A program made the position numbers and the translations under genes. The notes below the pieces were generated by a model. The model did no database searches and was not told where the DNA came from. It was given only the letters and a program-made list of their open reading frames with translations. A DNA stretch of 58,637 nt from Halopseudomonas pachastrellae (GTDB lineage Bacteria > Pseudomonadota > Gammaproteobacteria > Pseudomonadales > Pseudomonadaceae), in NCBI RefSeq assembly GCF_900114765.1, contig NZ_FOUD01000023.1, forward strand, positions 1-58,637, in the 5' to 3' direction. This document shows positions 1-9,182 of the stretch, piece by piece; the first letter of the stretch is position 1; the number at the start of each line of letters is the position of its first letter.

Positions 1-43
1 GGATGTTGGAGCGTTCTTCGAGACTGAGTTCGTGGTAAGACAT
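1..43 (-). CDS. IS30-family transposase, N-terminal fragment cut by the window edge
   Basis: Reading leftward from an ATG at 43, the first 14 codons give MSYHELSLEERSNI. The pattern MSY-x-x-L-(S/T)-x-E-E-R is the usual start of IS30-family DDE transposases, just before the helix-turn-helix that recognises the element ends. The reading frame is open to the edge, so whether the gene is intact cannot be judged. No strong ribosome-binding site is seen. The family call rests on a very short stretch. Confidence 0.6.
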   Translation of the reverse strand, partial: MSYHELSLEERSNI

Positions 44-68
44 GGCGACACCGTACAGGAAAGGTCAG

Positions 69-97
69 GTGTTGCACTCAGTTTTTGCGGCCGCCCT
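69..97. repeat. Probable terminal inverted repeat of the IS30-like element
   Basis: A GC-rich stretch beginning GGTGTTGCAC and ending GCCGCCC lies 26 bp upstream of the transposase start, where the outer end of an IS30-family element is expected, and IS30-family ends often carry a similar GTGTTGCAC core. Beyond it the base composition drops sharply to AT-rich. The partner repeat is outside the window, so the exact end is a guess. Confidence 0.35.
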
Positions 98-115
98 TAC
101 TGAATGAGGTAGTGA

Positions 116-134
116 GTATAGGAATCCTATACTG
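116..134. promoter_or_regulatory. Perfect 8-bp palindrome, candidate operator
   Basis: AGTATAGG and CCTATACT form a perfect inverted repeat separated by AAT. It sits about 140 bp upstream of the AlpA-like gene in AT-rich DNA, and a TTGACA (221-226) followed by a GACAAC/GTTGTC dyad (223-243) lies nearer that gene. The size and symmetry suit a dimeric repressor of the phage or island type. Which protein binds, if any, is unknown. Confidence 0.4.
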
Positions 135-275
135 TTGCAAAATTTAAAAAGTCAATTATGGATTACAAAAAAATACAATTCATGGCTTTGCGCAATTATG
201 GCTGGCGATTAACGTATATATTGACAACTGAGAGAGGGTTGTCGGCATGTCAATTTATCAAATAAAGGTTAATAG

Positions 276-494
276 ATGAGTACTGCTGTTTTAAGTCGTA
301 ATGAAGATTCTTGTGTTTACATTAGCGCTAAAGAGGCATCTATGCGGTTGGGTGTTTCTCAGAACACACTGAGGCACTGGCGGTATACGGGGCTACGTGA
401 TGATCTGTTGCCGTATAAATCGCGTATTGATCGCCGAGTTGTTTACAAAGAAGATGACGTAGAGAACTTCAAGAAGCACTATTTGTTCCAGTAA
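276..494 (+). CDS. AlpA/MerR-like helix-turn-helix protein (72 aa)
   Basis: A small DNA-binding protein. Residues 15-60 fit a winged helix-turn-helix of the AlpA/excisionase or MerR N-terminal type: YISAKEASMRLGVS is the first helix-turn, NTLRHWRYTG the recognition helix, followed by a beta-wing ending VVYKEDDVENF. Members act as excisionases or as activators of island and prophage integrase genes. The ATG at 276 has AAAGG 7 bp upstream. Codon use is AT-rich, unlike the chromosomal genes to the right, which fits a transferred element next to tRNA-Leu. It could instead regulate a lost neighbour. Confidence 0.7.
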   Translation: MSTAVLSRNEDSCVYISAKEASMRLGVSQNTLRHWRYTGLRDDLLPYKSRIDRRVVYKEDDVENFKKHYLFQ

Positions 495-632
495 TTTTTT
501 GTTCACTGCCCGCTGGGCAGCTTAGTTCTCTTCCCCCCTTGGGAAGCTTGGCTCACTGTTTGAGCTCAAACTCGCACTACCCCGCCCCTGAGCTTGTGCT
601 ACACAACTGTTTCGGCAGATAGAGGTAGCACA

Positions 633-881
633 ATGACACTCGCCCCATCAGAGCTGAACGAACACGCTCGACAAGAGATCCAGGCTTACTCACGTGGCGA
701 ACAGTCTGCTGAAGCTACTGGATACAATCTCAGGAACCGCAAGCTGACACTGCCAGGCGAACCCAACCGGCGAGCTGGTGACGTGATACCTGAACCTTCA
801 GACGAGGTCGTTCAGGCAGAGCTCAAGGCGCTGGATGAGCACAGAGAAAGGTATGGTCTTCCGCGTCCAGGCTTGGACTGA
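633..881 (+). CDS. Hypothetical protein (82 aa)
   Basis: Not recognised. The ATG at 633 is chosen because GAGGT lies about 8 bp upstream; an in-frame ATG at 594 lacks this. The product is hydrophilic and charged with no membrane segment or signal peptide. The C-terminal half, with EVVQAELKALDEHRER, should form an amphipathic helix. Arg/Glu/Pro content is high. It lies between the AlpA-like gene and the 3' end of tRNA-Leu, so it is probably cargo of the integrated element. Whether it is expressed cannot be told. Confidence 0.45.
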   Translation: MTLAPSELNEHARQEIQAYSRGEQSAEATGYNLRNRKLTLPGEPNRRAGDVIPEPSDEVVQAELKALDEHRERYGLPRPGLD

Positions 882-933
882 ATAGCTGCGGTCAGCTGGG
901 AAAAGATTCCAGGAGCTGCTGAAAATCAGGTCG

Positions 934-954
934 AAAGTTTCCAAAAAGTTTCCA
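934..954. repeat. Two direct copies of AAAGTTTCCA, 11-bp period
   Basis: AAAGTTTCCA occurs at 934-943 and 945-954, one helical turn apart, 67 bp from the tRNA-Leu CCA end. Helically phased short repeats beside an integration site resemble arm-type recombinase or excisionase sites. This is inference only; no recombinase gene is in view. Confidence 0.35.
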
Positions 955-1020
955 AGCAGCTTGGCGGCGCGATGAGAAAAAAATTTTTCGCCGTAACTTA
1001 CTGATTTTGATGGAGAAATT

Positions 1021-1107
1021 TGGTGCCCGGAGCCGGGGTCGAACCGGCACGGATTGCAATCCGAGGGATTTTAAGTCCCTTGCGTCTACCAATTTCGCCA
1101 TCCGGGC
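1021..1107 (-). tRNA. tRNA-Leu (anticodon UAA)
   Basis: Reading leftward, the 87-nt gene begins GCCCGGAT and ends with the encoded CCA. The anticodon stem GGGAC/ATCCC flanks TAA, a long variable arm (TCGGATTGCAATCCG) marks a class II tRNA, and the T-loop GGTTCGACCC is intact. It is the third tRNA after tRNA-Gly and tRNA-Cys, as in other Pseudomonas pgsA loci. Foreign-looking DNA begins directly at its 3' end. Confidence 0.97.
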
Positions 1108-1118
1108 GAAAGTAAAGA

Positions 1119-1192
1119 TGGAGGCCGAGGTCGGAATCGAACCGGCGTACACGGATTTGCAATCCGCTGCATGACCACTCTGCCACCCGGCC
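1119..1192 (-). tRNA. tRNA-Cys (anticodon GCA)
   Basis: A 74-nt class I tRNA with encoded CCA. The acceptor stem starts GGCCGGG and pairs with CTCGGCC, allowing one G-U; the anticodon arm CGGATTGCAAATCCG carries GCA. It lies 11 bp before tRNA-Leu and 48 bp after tRNA-Gly, so the three are probably cut from one transcript. Confidence 0.97.
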
Positions 1193-1240
1193 TCATAAGG
1201 GGACTATTCTGCTGTGGATGACGTCAACAGAATATGAATC

Positions 1241-1529
<289 letters not shown>

Positions 1530-1635
1530 AAAATCCTTGCCGGCGAAAACCACCGTTGTGGAGGTGTTGACCGCATCGGACGGCGCTCATTCTATCCTTC
1601 TGCGCCGACCTGTCAAGTTATTGATTCAAAAAAAC

Positions 1636-2205
1636 TTATTTGGCGGGATTTTGATCACTGTCGGGGCGCAGGTGCGGCCAGGCAGCAATCAGGTAGACCA
1701 CCATGGACCAGAGCGTCAGTACAGCCGACAACGCCAGCAGCACATAGCCCAGCATCACCCATAGCGTAAACTCGGGCGGGTTGGCCAAAAGGACCACCAG
1801 TGCCACCATCTGCAGCGCCGTTTTGTACTTGCCGAGCTGCGACACCGCAACGTGGGCGCGTGCGCCCATCTCGGCCATCCACTCGCGCAGAGCGGAGATG
1901 ACGATCTCACGGCCGATGATGATGGCGGCCGGTGCGGTAATCCAGAAGTTGGCGTGATGCTGAACCAGCAGCACTAGTGCAATCACCACCATTAGCTTGT
2001 CGGCAACCGGGTCGAGAAAGGCGCCAAAAGGTGTGCTCTGCTGTAGCTTGCGGGCCAGGTATCCATCCAGCCAGTCGGTAATGCTCGCCAGGGTGAACAC
2101 CACCGCAGCCGCCAGATAGCTCCAGTGGAACGGCATATAGAACAGCAGGATAAAAATCGGAATCAGGGCAACCCGGATAAGGGTCAGGATATTTGGGATG
2201 TTCAT
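1636..2205 (-). CDS. pgsA: CDP-diacylglycerol--glycerol-3-phosphate 3-phosphatidyltransferase
   Basis: Makes phosphatidylglycerol phosphate from CDP-diacylglycerol and sn-glycerol 3-phosphate at the inner membrane, the committed step to phosphatidylglycerol and cardiolipin. The 189-residue product has the full CDP-alcohol phosphotransferase signature: D44, D47, G48, A51, R52, G61, D65 and D69. Several hydrophobic helices cover most of the rest. The start at [12 protein letters not shown] fits family length; an upstream ATG at 2226 would add seven unconserved residues. It follows uvrC by 30 bp and precedes the tRNAs, as in other pseudomonads. The two cardiolipin-synthase-like genes in this window act downstream of its product. 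Confidence 0.97.
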   Translation of the reverse strand: MNIPNILTLIRVALIPIFILLFYMPFHWSYLAAAVVFTLASITDWLDGYLARKLQQSTPFGAFLDPVADKLMVVIALVLLVQHHANFWITAPAAIIIGREIVISALREWMAEMGARAHVAVSQLGKYKTALQMVALVVLLANPPEFTLWVMLGYVLLALSAVLTLWSMVVYLIAAWPHLRPDSDQNPAK

Positions 2206-2235
2206 GGTCTCGACCATTGTTTGCAACAGGCCATT

Positions 2236-4068
2236 CTAATCGCTATGCAGGGCGGCATAAATCTGTTCTGCAAGTTTTTTACTGATACCCGGCGCCTTGG
2301 CTATTTCGGCGGCGCTGGCGCGCTTCAGTTCCTGCAGGCCGCCAAAATGGCGCAGCAGTTCACGCCGACGCTTGGGGCCAACGCCGGCAATGCCTTCCAG
2401 ACTGGAGCTGGTGCGTGCCTTGCCGCGCCGCTGGCGATGTCCGGTGATGGCAAAACGGTGGGCTTCATCCCGGATATGCTGGATCAAATGCAGCGCAGGG
2501 GAATGACCGGGCAGCACCAGTTCATTATGCGGGTCGTTGAGATACAGGGTTTCCATGCCAGCCTTGCGGGTAACGCCCTTGGCGACGCCCAGCAGGGTCA
2601 GGTCATGAATGGCCAGCTCCTGCAGCACTTCGATCGCCATGTTCATCTGGCCTTTGCCGCCGTCAACCAGCAGCACATCGGGCATCTTGCCCTCCCCCTC
2701 TTTCAGTCTGCTGAAACGACGGTGCAGCGCCTGGCGCATGGCTGCGTAATCATCGCCGGCGGTAACGCCCTCGATATTGAAGCGGCGATAGTCGCTTTTC
2801 AACGGCCCCTCTGGTCCAAACACTACGCAGGACGCGACAGTCGCCTCACCGCTGGAGTGACTGATGTCGTAGCACTCGAGGCGGGTGGGCAGCTCGTCCA
2901 GTTGCAGCGCCTGCTGCAACGCCTCGAACCGCTGATGCACGTGCTGGCGGTTGCTCAGCAGGCTGGCCAGAGACTGCTCGGCGTTACCCGCAGCCAGGTC
3001 TAGCCAGCGCTTGCGGTTGCCGCGTACCCGGCTGGTAATGCTGAGATTGTAGCCACGCGCCTGAGCCAGGGCCTCGGCAATAATGGCAAAGTCGGCATGC
3101 TCGGCGTTGACGATCAGTTCAGGTGGCAGCTCGCGTTCGGCGGTGCCCAGATAGTATTGCGGCAAAAAGGCAGCCAAGACTTCGCCAGGCTGCTGCTCAA
3201 TTGGCACGCGGGGAAAGTGGTTCTTGCTGCCCAGCACGCGGCCGTTGCGAACCATGACTACATGCACGCAGGCACCGCCTGGTGCCACCGACGCCGCGAT
3301 GATGTCCACGTTGCCCTGCTCGGTATCCATGCTTTGTTGGTCTTGCACTCGCCTCAGTAGCGCAATCTGGTCGCGCAGCTCGGCGGCCCGCTCAAAGTCC
3401 AGATTCATGGAAGCCTGTTCCATCGCATTGGTCAGCTCCGTATTGAGGGCGTTGCTGCGGCCCTCCAGAAACATGACCGAATGACGCACGTCTTCGGCGT
3501 ACTCGTCGGCGTCTACCAGGCCGACGCAGGGCGCTTTGCAGCGCTTGATCTGGTATTGCAGGCAAGGTCGAGTGCGATTGCGGTAGTAGCTGTCTTCGCA
3601 CTGGCGTACCAGAAAGGCCTTTTGCAACAGGCCGAGGCTTTCACGAATGGCGCCGGCACTCGGATAGGGTCCGAAATAACGCCCTTTGGCGCGCTTGGTG
3701 CCGCGGTGCAGGCCCAGGCGCGGAAAGTCGTCATTGCTGGACAGGAAAACGTAAGGGTACGACTTGTCGTCGCGCAGCAGGATGTTGTACGGCGGGCGAT
3801 TAGCCTTGATCAGGCTTTGCTCCAGCAGCAGCGCCTCGGTTTCGTTGGCGGTGATGGTGGTGTCAATCTGCTGGATGCGGCTGACCAGTGCCTCGGTCTT
3901 GGGGCTCAGGCCGGTTTTGCGGAAGTAGCTTGACAGGCGCTTTTTAAGGTTGCTGGCCTTGCCGACGTACAGCAATGCGCCGTCGGCATCGAACATGCGA
4001 TAGACCCCGGGTTTGCTGCTGGCCGAGGCGAGAAAGGCGCGCGGATCGAAGGGTGTTGACTGACTCAC
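2236..4068 (-). CDS. uvrC: Excinuclease ABC subunit C
   Basis: Nucleotide-excision-repair nuclease that cuts both sides of a lesion within the UvrB-DNA complex. In order: GIY-YIG nuclease near residues 20-95 (PGVYRMF then LYVGKA), UVR motif near 205-240 that contacts UvrB, the RNase-H-like second nuclease in the middle, and tandem helix-hairpin-helix motifs at the C terminus ([26 protein letters not shown]). At 610 residues it is full length. The GTG start overlaps the TGA of gacA by 4 bp, so translation is probably coupled. It ends in TAG, showing that amber is an ordinary stop here. Confidence 0.98.
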   Translation of the reverse strand: MSQSTPFDPRAFLASASSKPGVYRMFDADGALLYVGKASNLKKRLSSYFRKTGLSPKTEALVSRIQQIDTTITANETEALLLEQSLIKANRPPYNILLRDDKSYPYVFLSSNDDFPRLGLHRGTKRAKGRYFGPYPSAGAIRESLGLLQKAFLVRQCEDSYYRNRTRPCLQYQIKRCKAPCVGLVDADEYAEDVRHSVMFLEGRSNALNTELTNAMEQASMNLDFERAAELRDQIALLRRVQDQQSMDTEQGNVDIIAASVAPGGACVHVVMVRNGRVLGSKNHFPRVPIEQQPGEVLAAFLPQYYLGTAERELPPELIVNAEHADFAIIAEALAQARGYNLSITSRVRGNRKRWLDLAAGNAEQSLASLLSNRQHVHQRFEALQQALQLDELPTRLECYDISHSSGEATVASCVVFGPEGPLKSDYRRFNIEGVTAGDDYAAMRQALHRRFSRLKEGEGKMPDVLLVDGGKGQMNMAIEVLQELAIHDLTLLGVAKGVTRKAGMETLYLNDPHNELVLPGHSPALHLIQHIRDEAHRFAITGHRQRRGKARTSSSLEGIAGVGPKRRRELLRHFGGLQELKRASAAEIAKAPGISKKLAEQIYAALHSD

Positions 4069-4709
4069 TGTTGGCTGGCGTCGACCATGCCGTGGCGTAC
4101 CGCCAGCAAGGTCAGCTCGACGTCACTGGTAATGCCAAGCTTCTCGAAGATGCGGTAGCGATAGGTGTTGACTGTTTTCGGGCTCAGGCACAACTTGTCG
4201 GAAATGCTTTGTACCTTTTCGCAGCCGACGATCATCAGTGCGATCTGGATTTCACGCTCGGAAAGGCAGTCAAATGGCGAGTCGCCACCGGGATTGAAGC
4301 GTTTCAGTGCCAGCTGTTGGGCGACGGTTGGGCTGAGATAGCGTTGTCCGGCGTGAACCTGGCGAATGGCCGATACCATTTCATCCAGGGCTGCGCCCTT
4401 GGTGACGTAACCGGCTGCGCCGGCCTGCATCAGGCGTGTGGGGAACGGTTCTTCATCACAGACAGTGACTGCGATGACCTTGAGGTTACGGTCATGCTGG
4501 ACCAGCTTGCGGGTCGCTTCCAGGCCGCCAATGCCCGGCATACGCACGTCCATCAGGACGACGTCAGGCTTGAGCTCGCGTGCCCGGGTTACAGCGCTTT
4601 CGCCGCAATCGGCCTCGCCCACAACGGACAGGCCCGGGACATCGCCCAGCATACGACTGATGCCCATGCGTACCAGGTCATGGTCATCAACCACCAGCAC
4701 CTTGATCAA
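4065..4709 (-). CDS. gacA: Response regulator GacA
   Basis: Response regulator of the GacS/GacA system, which in pseudomonads drives the small RNAs that titrate RsmA/CsrA and so switches secondary metabolism, biofilm and virulence traits. The receiver domain has the acidic pocket D8/D9 and phospho-acceptor D54 in LMDVRMP. A LuxR-type helix-turn-helix spans about 144-192 (CLSEREIQ...[13 protein letters not shown]). The start codon is TTG at 4709 with AAGGGG 6 bp upstream, as in other Pseudomonas gacA genes. The 266-bp gap to the divergent nucleotidyltransferase gene holds the promoters. No sensor kinase is in the window. Confidence 0.97.
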   Translation of the reverse strand: MIKVLVVDDHDLVRMGISRMLGDVPGLSVVGEADCGESAVTRARELKPDVVLMDVRMPGIGGLEATRKLVQHDRNLKVIAVTVCDEEPFPTRLMQAGAAGYVTKGAALDEMVSAIRQVHAGQRYLSPTVAQQLALKRFNPGGDSPFDCLSEREIQIALMIVGCEKVQSISDKLCLSPKTVNTYRYRIFEKLGITSDVELTLLAVRHGMVDASQQ

Positions 4710-4975
4710 GCACTACCCCTTGAACACACCGAACATTGTTATTCCTCCGCAACGGGAGGTGGCATCCCAGCACGCTGCCTTTCTTCTATACTCAAATCGG
4801 CCCGGTCAATTGCCCAACGTGCCGTTTGCGTCACAATACCAAAACGGCCTGCCAGATGAAATGACTTGTCTGCGTCTGGCGCGCCAACTTGCTGGTTGAA
4901 AGGGGGCGACATAGGTCGAATAGAGGGTTATGTGGCGGCGGCAGACAATCACCTCAAAACAACAGCTGTAGCGCC

Positions 4976-6910
4976 ATGAGCAAAGACGACAAATTCGCCG
5001 AGGCGGGTAAAACCGCTGTCATGCAGAACGTTCAGGGGCTGATCGGCTTCCTGCAGAGCTACCCTCCTTTCAACCTGATGGAGCCGGCGCATCTTGCTTG
5101 GTTGGTCGAACATGCCCAGTTGCGCTTCTTTGCCGCAGGCGAACCAATTCTGCAGCCGCAGGATGGTCCGGTGCAGCGCTTTTTTATCCTCAAGCAAGGG
5201 CTGGTTCGCGGGGAACGTGTGGTTGCCGATGCTGACCGGCCGGATACCACGTTCGAGATCGGCACCGGCGAGTGCTTCCCCCTGGCCGCGCTGCTGGGCG
5301 AGCGAGCTACCCGCACCCTGCACCGCGCAGCGCAGGACAGCTTCTGCCTGACTATCGAGCGAGATACCTTTGTCACCCTGTTCAGCCGCTCGCTGCCGTT
5401 CCGTGATTTCGCCCTGCGTGGTGTCAGCAGCCTGCTGGATCAGGTTAATCAGCAAGCGCAAAAGCAGGCCAGTGAAACCCTCGGGGCTCATTATTCGCTG
5501 GATGCCCGGCTCGATGAACTGGTAGGTCACTCGCCCGTGCACTGCCTCCCGGATACCTCAATACGCAGCGCGGTGCGCCAGATGCATGAGGCCAGTGTCG
5601 GCAGCATTGTGATCACGGATGAAGGACTGGCGCCGCTTGGCATCTTCACCCTGCGTGACTTGCGCGCGCTGATTGCCAGCGATGAGGTTGACCTCACCCG
5701 CCCCCTGAGTACCGTTATGACGCCGGAGCCGGCCGCCCTGCCCTCCAGCGCCAGCGCCTTCGATGCGGCCATCGCCATGACGCAGCGGCATATTGCGCAT
5801 ATCTGCGTGGTGGACGGCGGCCGCCTGAGTGGCGTGGTTTCGGAGCGGGATCTGTTCTCCCTGCAGCGAGTCAACCTGGTGCACCTGGCGCGCACCCTGC
5901 GCCAGGCCGAGAGCGTTGAGCGTCTGGTAGCACTGCGCAGCCACATTCACCAACTGGTCGACAGCATGTTGGCCCACGGCGCATCGTCAGGGCAGATCAC
6001 CCGAATCATCACCCTGTTCAATGATCACACCGTATGCCGTGTGATCGAACTGTGTATTGCCGAGCATGGTGACCCGGGTGTGCCGTTCAGTTGGCTGTGT
6101 TTTGGCAGTGAGGGGCGTCAGGAGCAGACGCTGCACACCGATCAGGATAACGGCATCATGTTCTCCGCTGCCTCCCCCGAGCAGGCCGAGGAACGGCGCG
6201 CGGTGTTGCTGCCGTTGGCCGAGAAGATCAACCAGGCGCTGGCCCAATGCGGCTTTACCCTGTGCAAGGGCAATATCATGGCCAGCAATCCTGAACTGTG
6301 CCTCTCGGCGCGTGAATGGCAGGCTCGGTTCGATCGCATTATCGCCAGTACCACGCCAGCCAATCTGCTCAAGTCGGCGATCTACTTTGATTTTCGGGTG
6401 GTCTGGGGCGATCGGCGTGCTGCGGATCAGGTATTCTCGGGCGTGCTGCGCAAGATCGGCAGCAATACCCTGTTTCAGCAGCAGATGGCGCAGAACGCGC
6501 TGCAACACAGGCCGCCTATTGGCCGGCTGCGCGACTTTGTTGTTGCTCGCAGTGGCGCCGAGAAGGACACGCTGGACATAAAGGTCCAAGGGCTTGGCCC
6601 CTTTGTCGATGGCGCCCGGCTGCTTGCGCTGGCCAACGGTATCGCTGCGAGCAATACCCAGGAGCGGCTACAGCAGTTGCGTCAGCGCGGCGTGCTGGAT
6701 CCGCTGGATGCCGACGCCTACATCGAGGGCTACCAGTTCATTCAGCTGGTGCGCATGCAGCAGCACCAGCAGCAGGACCGCGAGCAGCGCCCGTTCAGCA
6801 ATCGGCTTGACCCTGACAGTCTCAACCAGCTGGACCGCCGTATCCTGCGCGAGTCCTTCCGTCAGGCCAAACGCCTGCAGGGTAGTCTCGCCCTGAGGTA
6901 CAACCTGTGA
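4976..6910 (+). CDS. cNMP-binding/CBS/DUF294 nucleotidyltransferase
   Basis: A 644-residue cytoplasmic regulatory protein of the DUF294 class. A cyclic-nucleotide-binding fold covers about 35-150, two CBS motifs about 185-300, and a GlnD-like nucleotidyltransferase follows. Its catalytic signature is intact: G378-S379 (FGSEGRQEQT) with the acid pair D389/D391 (TDQDNGI). The C-terminal helical DUF294_C part runs to the end. The layout implies nucleotidyl transfer controlled by nucleotide ligands, but I know of no fixed substrate. The ATG at 4976 is used; an upstream in-frame start would add a low-complexity, unconserved tail. It overlaps the exonuclease gene by 4 bp, so the two probably act together. 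Confidence 0.88.
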   Translation: MSKDDKFAEAGKTAVMQNVQGLIGFLQSYPPFNLMEPAHLAWLVEHAQLRFFAAGEPILQPQDGPVQRFFILKQGLVRGERVVADADRPDTTFEIGTGECFPLAALLGERATRTLHRAAQDSFCLTIERDTFVTLFSRSLPFRDFALRGVSSLLDQVNQQAQKQASETLGAHYSLDARLDELVGHSPVHCLPDTSIRSAVRQMHEASVGSIVITDEGLAPLGIFTLRDLRALIASDEVDLTRPLSTVMTPEPAALPSSASAFDAAIAMTQRHIAHICVVDGGRLSGVVSERDLFSLQRVNLVHLARTLRQAESVERLVALRSHIHQLVDSMLAHGASSGQITRIITLFNDHTVCRVIELCIAEHGDPGVPFSWLCFGSEGRQEQTLHTDQDNGIMFSAASPEQAEERRAVLLPLAEKINQALAQCGFTLCKGNIMASNPELCLSAREWQARFDRIIASTTPANLLKSAIYFDFRVVWGDRRAADQVFSGVLRKIGSNTLFQQQMAQNALQHRPPIGRLRDFVVARSGAEKDTLDIKVQGLGPFVDGARLLALANGIAASNTQERLQQLRQRGVLDPLDADAYIEGYQFIQLVRMQQHQQQDREQRPFSNRLDPDSLNQLDRRILRESFRQAKRLQGSLALRYNL

Positions 6911-7617
6911 ATCCGTTGAGCTGGCTGGGTGCCCGGCGTCAGGTGCTGAACAGTGAGCAGCAGGCGCGCCTGGCACGTTTGTCGGCCCCTCAGGCACTGG
7001 ATGACACTCCGCTGGAGGGGTGTCGCCTGGTCGTGGTGGATCTGGAGACCAGCGGACTCAACGTCAACCGAGACCGTATTTTGTCCGTGGGTGCGGTGGT
7101 GGTCGAGAACGGCTGCATTGACCTGGGTAGTCAGTACGAGTGCACGCTGTTTCAGGAAAACCACCGGGTGACCGAGTCGGTACTGATTCACGGTATTGCC
7201 CCCAGTGAGGTCGCGCGCGGGGTCGCTCCGGCTGATGCGCTGCTGGACTTCATGTCCTTTGCCGACAACGCCGTGTTTGTTGCCTTTCATGCCGCCTTTG
7301 ACCAGCGGATGTTGCAGCGCGGCCTGCGACAGACCCTCAATACCCGCCTGCGCCATGTCTTCCTCGACGTGGCCGAGCTGGCTCCGATGCTCTACCCGGA
7401 GGTCACGGGCAGGAAGACGCTGGATGACTGGCAAGACTACTTTCAGTTGCGCAACAGCCAGCGCCATCACGCCGCCGCCGACGCCCTGGCGACGGCGGAG
7501 ATCCTGTTGATCCTGCTCAGCCGGGCCCGTGCCCAGGGGATTGCAACCCTGGCAGAGCTGAACGGCCGCCTGCGGCATTGGCGCCGCCTGCGCCAGGCAA
7601 GGATCGGCAGTCTGTAG
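6907..7617 (+). CDS. DnaQ-like 3'-5' exonuclease (DEDDh)
   Basis: A 236-residue exonuclease of the DnaQ/PolC-epsilon superfamily, expected to remove nucleotides from 3' ends of DNA or RNA with two metal ions. All four catalytic acids and the general base are visible: D45 and E47 in VVVDLETSG, D132 in FHAAFD, H187 and D192 in HHAAAD, which makes it the DEDDh type. The N-terminal 35 residues are basic and lie outside the fold. ATG overlaps the TGA of the nucleotidyltransferase. In pseudomonads this pair commonly neighbours the sodium:solute symporter seen further right. Distinguishing it from a dedicated polymerase epsilon subunit rests on this context. Confidence 0.9.
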   Translation: MNPLSWLGARRQVLNSEQQARLARLSAPQALDDTPLEGCRLVVVDLETSGLNVNRDRILSVGAVVVENGCIDLGSQYECTLFQENHRVTESVLIHGIAPSEVARGVAPADALLDFMSFADNAVFVAFHAAFDQRMLQRGLRQTLNTRLRHVFLDVAELAPMLYPEVTGRKTLDDWQDYFQLRNSQRHHAAADALATAEILLILLSRARAQGIATLAELNGRLRHWRRLRQARIGSL

Positions 7618-7878
7618 GCGTTGTATTCCTGATCGCCGAAGATTAGAGCGTTTGCTCTACTTTTGTTGGTTTATTTCTCCAAACTGTACTGGATGATCGG
7701 CGCAGATGCTGTTAGCTTGCGCTCTCGTTTCATCACCTTCGAGTCATTGCCACCTTTTGTATCAAACTGCTGTGACGATCAACTTCGAACACCCTGACAG
7801 CCTCAGTGCAACCTATTCAATGAAGCTGCTGTCGACTGAATGAGACGTTTTCCCAAGACAGACACTCCGGAGCCTTCC

Positions 7879-9123
7879 ATGAACAGACACGCCTGGCTGA
7901 AGTCATCCATTGCCCTAGCCGTCACCCTCGCCGCTTCTGGCGTTAACGCCAACGGTCTTAGCATCAACGAGCAAAGCGCTAGCGGCATGGGGACTGGATT
8001 TGCAGGACGCTCATCCTCCGCGGAGGACGCCAGCACCTTGTTTGGCAACCCCGCCGGTATGTCAAGGCTGGACAGAACTGAAATCAGCGGTGGTTTTGCG
8101 ACCATCTTCGCCGAGACCGATATCGACAACGCGCAAGGCTTTGCCGCCGGCAGCAATGACGGCGATATGGTGCCGAACGCGGTAGTACCCTTTGGCTACC
8201 TGGTAACCCCGCTCAACGACCGCTGGCATGCCGGTATCGGTATCTACGCGCCCTTCGGTGTCATCAGCGATTATGAAGACGCGTTCCAGGGCCGTACGCA
8301 CGGCCTGTACAGCAAGGTGCAGGTTGTCACCTTGCAGCCCACCCTGAGCTATCAGATCAATGACCGTGTCTCGGTCGGTTTTGGCCCCACCATCAACCGC
8401 ATCAGCGGCAAACTGACCAGCCAGCCCTTGGCAGCGCTGGGAAGCAACGCGGAGGTCAATATCAAGGGTGATGACACTGGCTACGGTTTCAACGCCGGTG
8501 TGTTGGTGCAGGTTACTGACCAGGTTCGCTGGGGCCTGACCTATCACTCGGCGATCGAGTTTGGACTTGAGGGCCGTACACGCTTCAGCGGGTTTGGCAC
8601 CTTCCCGGGGCTGGATGGCAGCTACGATGCTGCTCTGGATATCACCATGCCGGAATCGGTTGATACCTCAATTACCTGGGAAATGGACGACCGCTGGACG
8701 CTGTACGCGGGCGGTACCTGGACGCGCTGGAGCCGCCTGGATGCTATCGAGGTCGAGAACGGCGGCCTGCTTGCGCCCTATCAGCCTACCTTTGGCACTA
8801 TTGAAGAAGATATGCAGTGGGATGATGTGGTTTCCTGGGCAGTTGGTGCGGCCTATCAGTTGAACCCGCAGTGGGTGCTGCGTGCAGGCTTTACCGTTGA
8901 CCCGTCACCGACCAATGACACCCACCGTACCGTGCGTGTGCCGGTCTCGGACCGCAAGGTCTTCTCGCTGGGCGCAGGCTGGGATGTAACGCCGGACCTG
9001 ACCCTGGACTTCGCCTATTCGTACCTGCGCGAGTCCGAAGGCGAAATCAACTATGCCGACTATTCGGCGGATTTCCGCAACTCGGCCCACGGTCTGGCTA
9101 CCCAGGCAACCTGGCGCTTCTGA
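7879..9123 (+). CDS. FadL-family outer-membrane channel (long-chain fatty acid/hydrocarbon transport)
   Basis: A 414-residue outer-membrane beta-barrel of the FadL/TodX family, taking hydrophobic substrates such as fatty acids or aromatic hydrocarbons across the outer membrane. A signal peptide covers about residues 1-24, ending near VNANG. The mature N terminus, GLSINEQSASGMGTGFAG, with EDASTLFGNPAGMSRL just after it, is the hatch segment typical of the family. The chain ends with Phe, as barrels do. The ATG at 7879 starts the signal peptide; an upstream ATG at 7840 would spoil it. The 261-bp region upstream has a weak hairpin (AGAGC/GCTCT near 7646) and no promoter I can assign. Confidence 0.9.
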   Translation: MNRHAWLKSSIALAVTLAASGVNANGLSINEQSASGMGTGFAGRSSSAEDASTLFGNPAGMSRLDRTEISGGFATIFAETDIDNAQGFAAGSNDGDMVPNAVVPFGYLVTPLNDRWHAGIGIYAPFGVISDYEDAFQGRTHGLYSKVQVVTLQPTLSYQINDRVSVGFGPTINRISGKLTSQPLAALGSNAEVNIKGDDTGYGFNAGVLVQVTDQVRWGLTYHSAIEFGLEGRTRFSGFGTFPGLDGSYDAALDITMPESVDTSITWEMDDRWTLYAGGTWTRWSRLDAIEVENGGLLAPYQPTFGTIEEDMQWDDVVSWAVGAAYQLNPQWVLRAGFTVDPSPTNDTHRTVRVPVSDRKVFSLGAGWDVTPDLTLDFAYSYLRESEGEINYADYSADFRNSAHGLATQATWRF

Positions 9124-9137
9124 TTTGTTGCCGGAAT

Positions 9138-9168
9138 AAAAAACGCCCCGCAGATGCGGGGCGTTTTT
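9138..9168. terminator. Bidirectional rho-independent terminator
   Basis: A GC-rich stem of AACGCCCCGCA and TGCGGGGCGTT is flanked by A-tract on the left and T-tract on the right, so it can stop transcripts from both sides. It separates the rightward fadL-type gene from the leftward symporter gene. Confidence 0.9.
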
Positions 9169-9182
9169 ATTTGCGCGGGTGC

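Larger units (their letters stand above)
44..1020. mobile_element. Likely end of an integrative element or genomic island at tRNA-Leu
   Basis: The segment between the IS and the 3' end of tRNA-Leu is markedly more AT-rich than the rest of the window. It carries an AlpA-like regulator and a small unknown gene, and stops at the CCA end of a tRNA gene, the commonest target of tyrosine-recombinase islands. Short direct repeats near the tRNA (934-954) could be recombinase arm sites. No integrase gene is visible and the other attachment site lies outside the window, so this is an inference from context and composition. Confidence 0.4.

Noticed and set aside
892..1186. Short leftward reading frames across tRNA-Leu and tRNA-Cys
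   Set aside because: They are translations of tRNA genes and contain no protein-like features.
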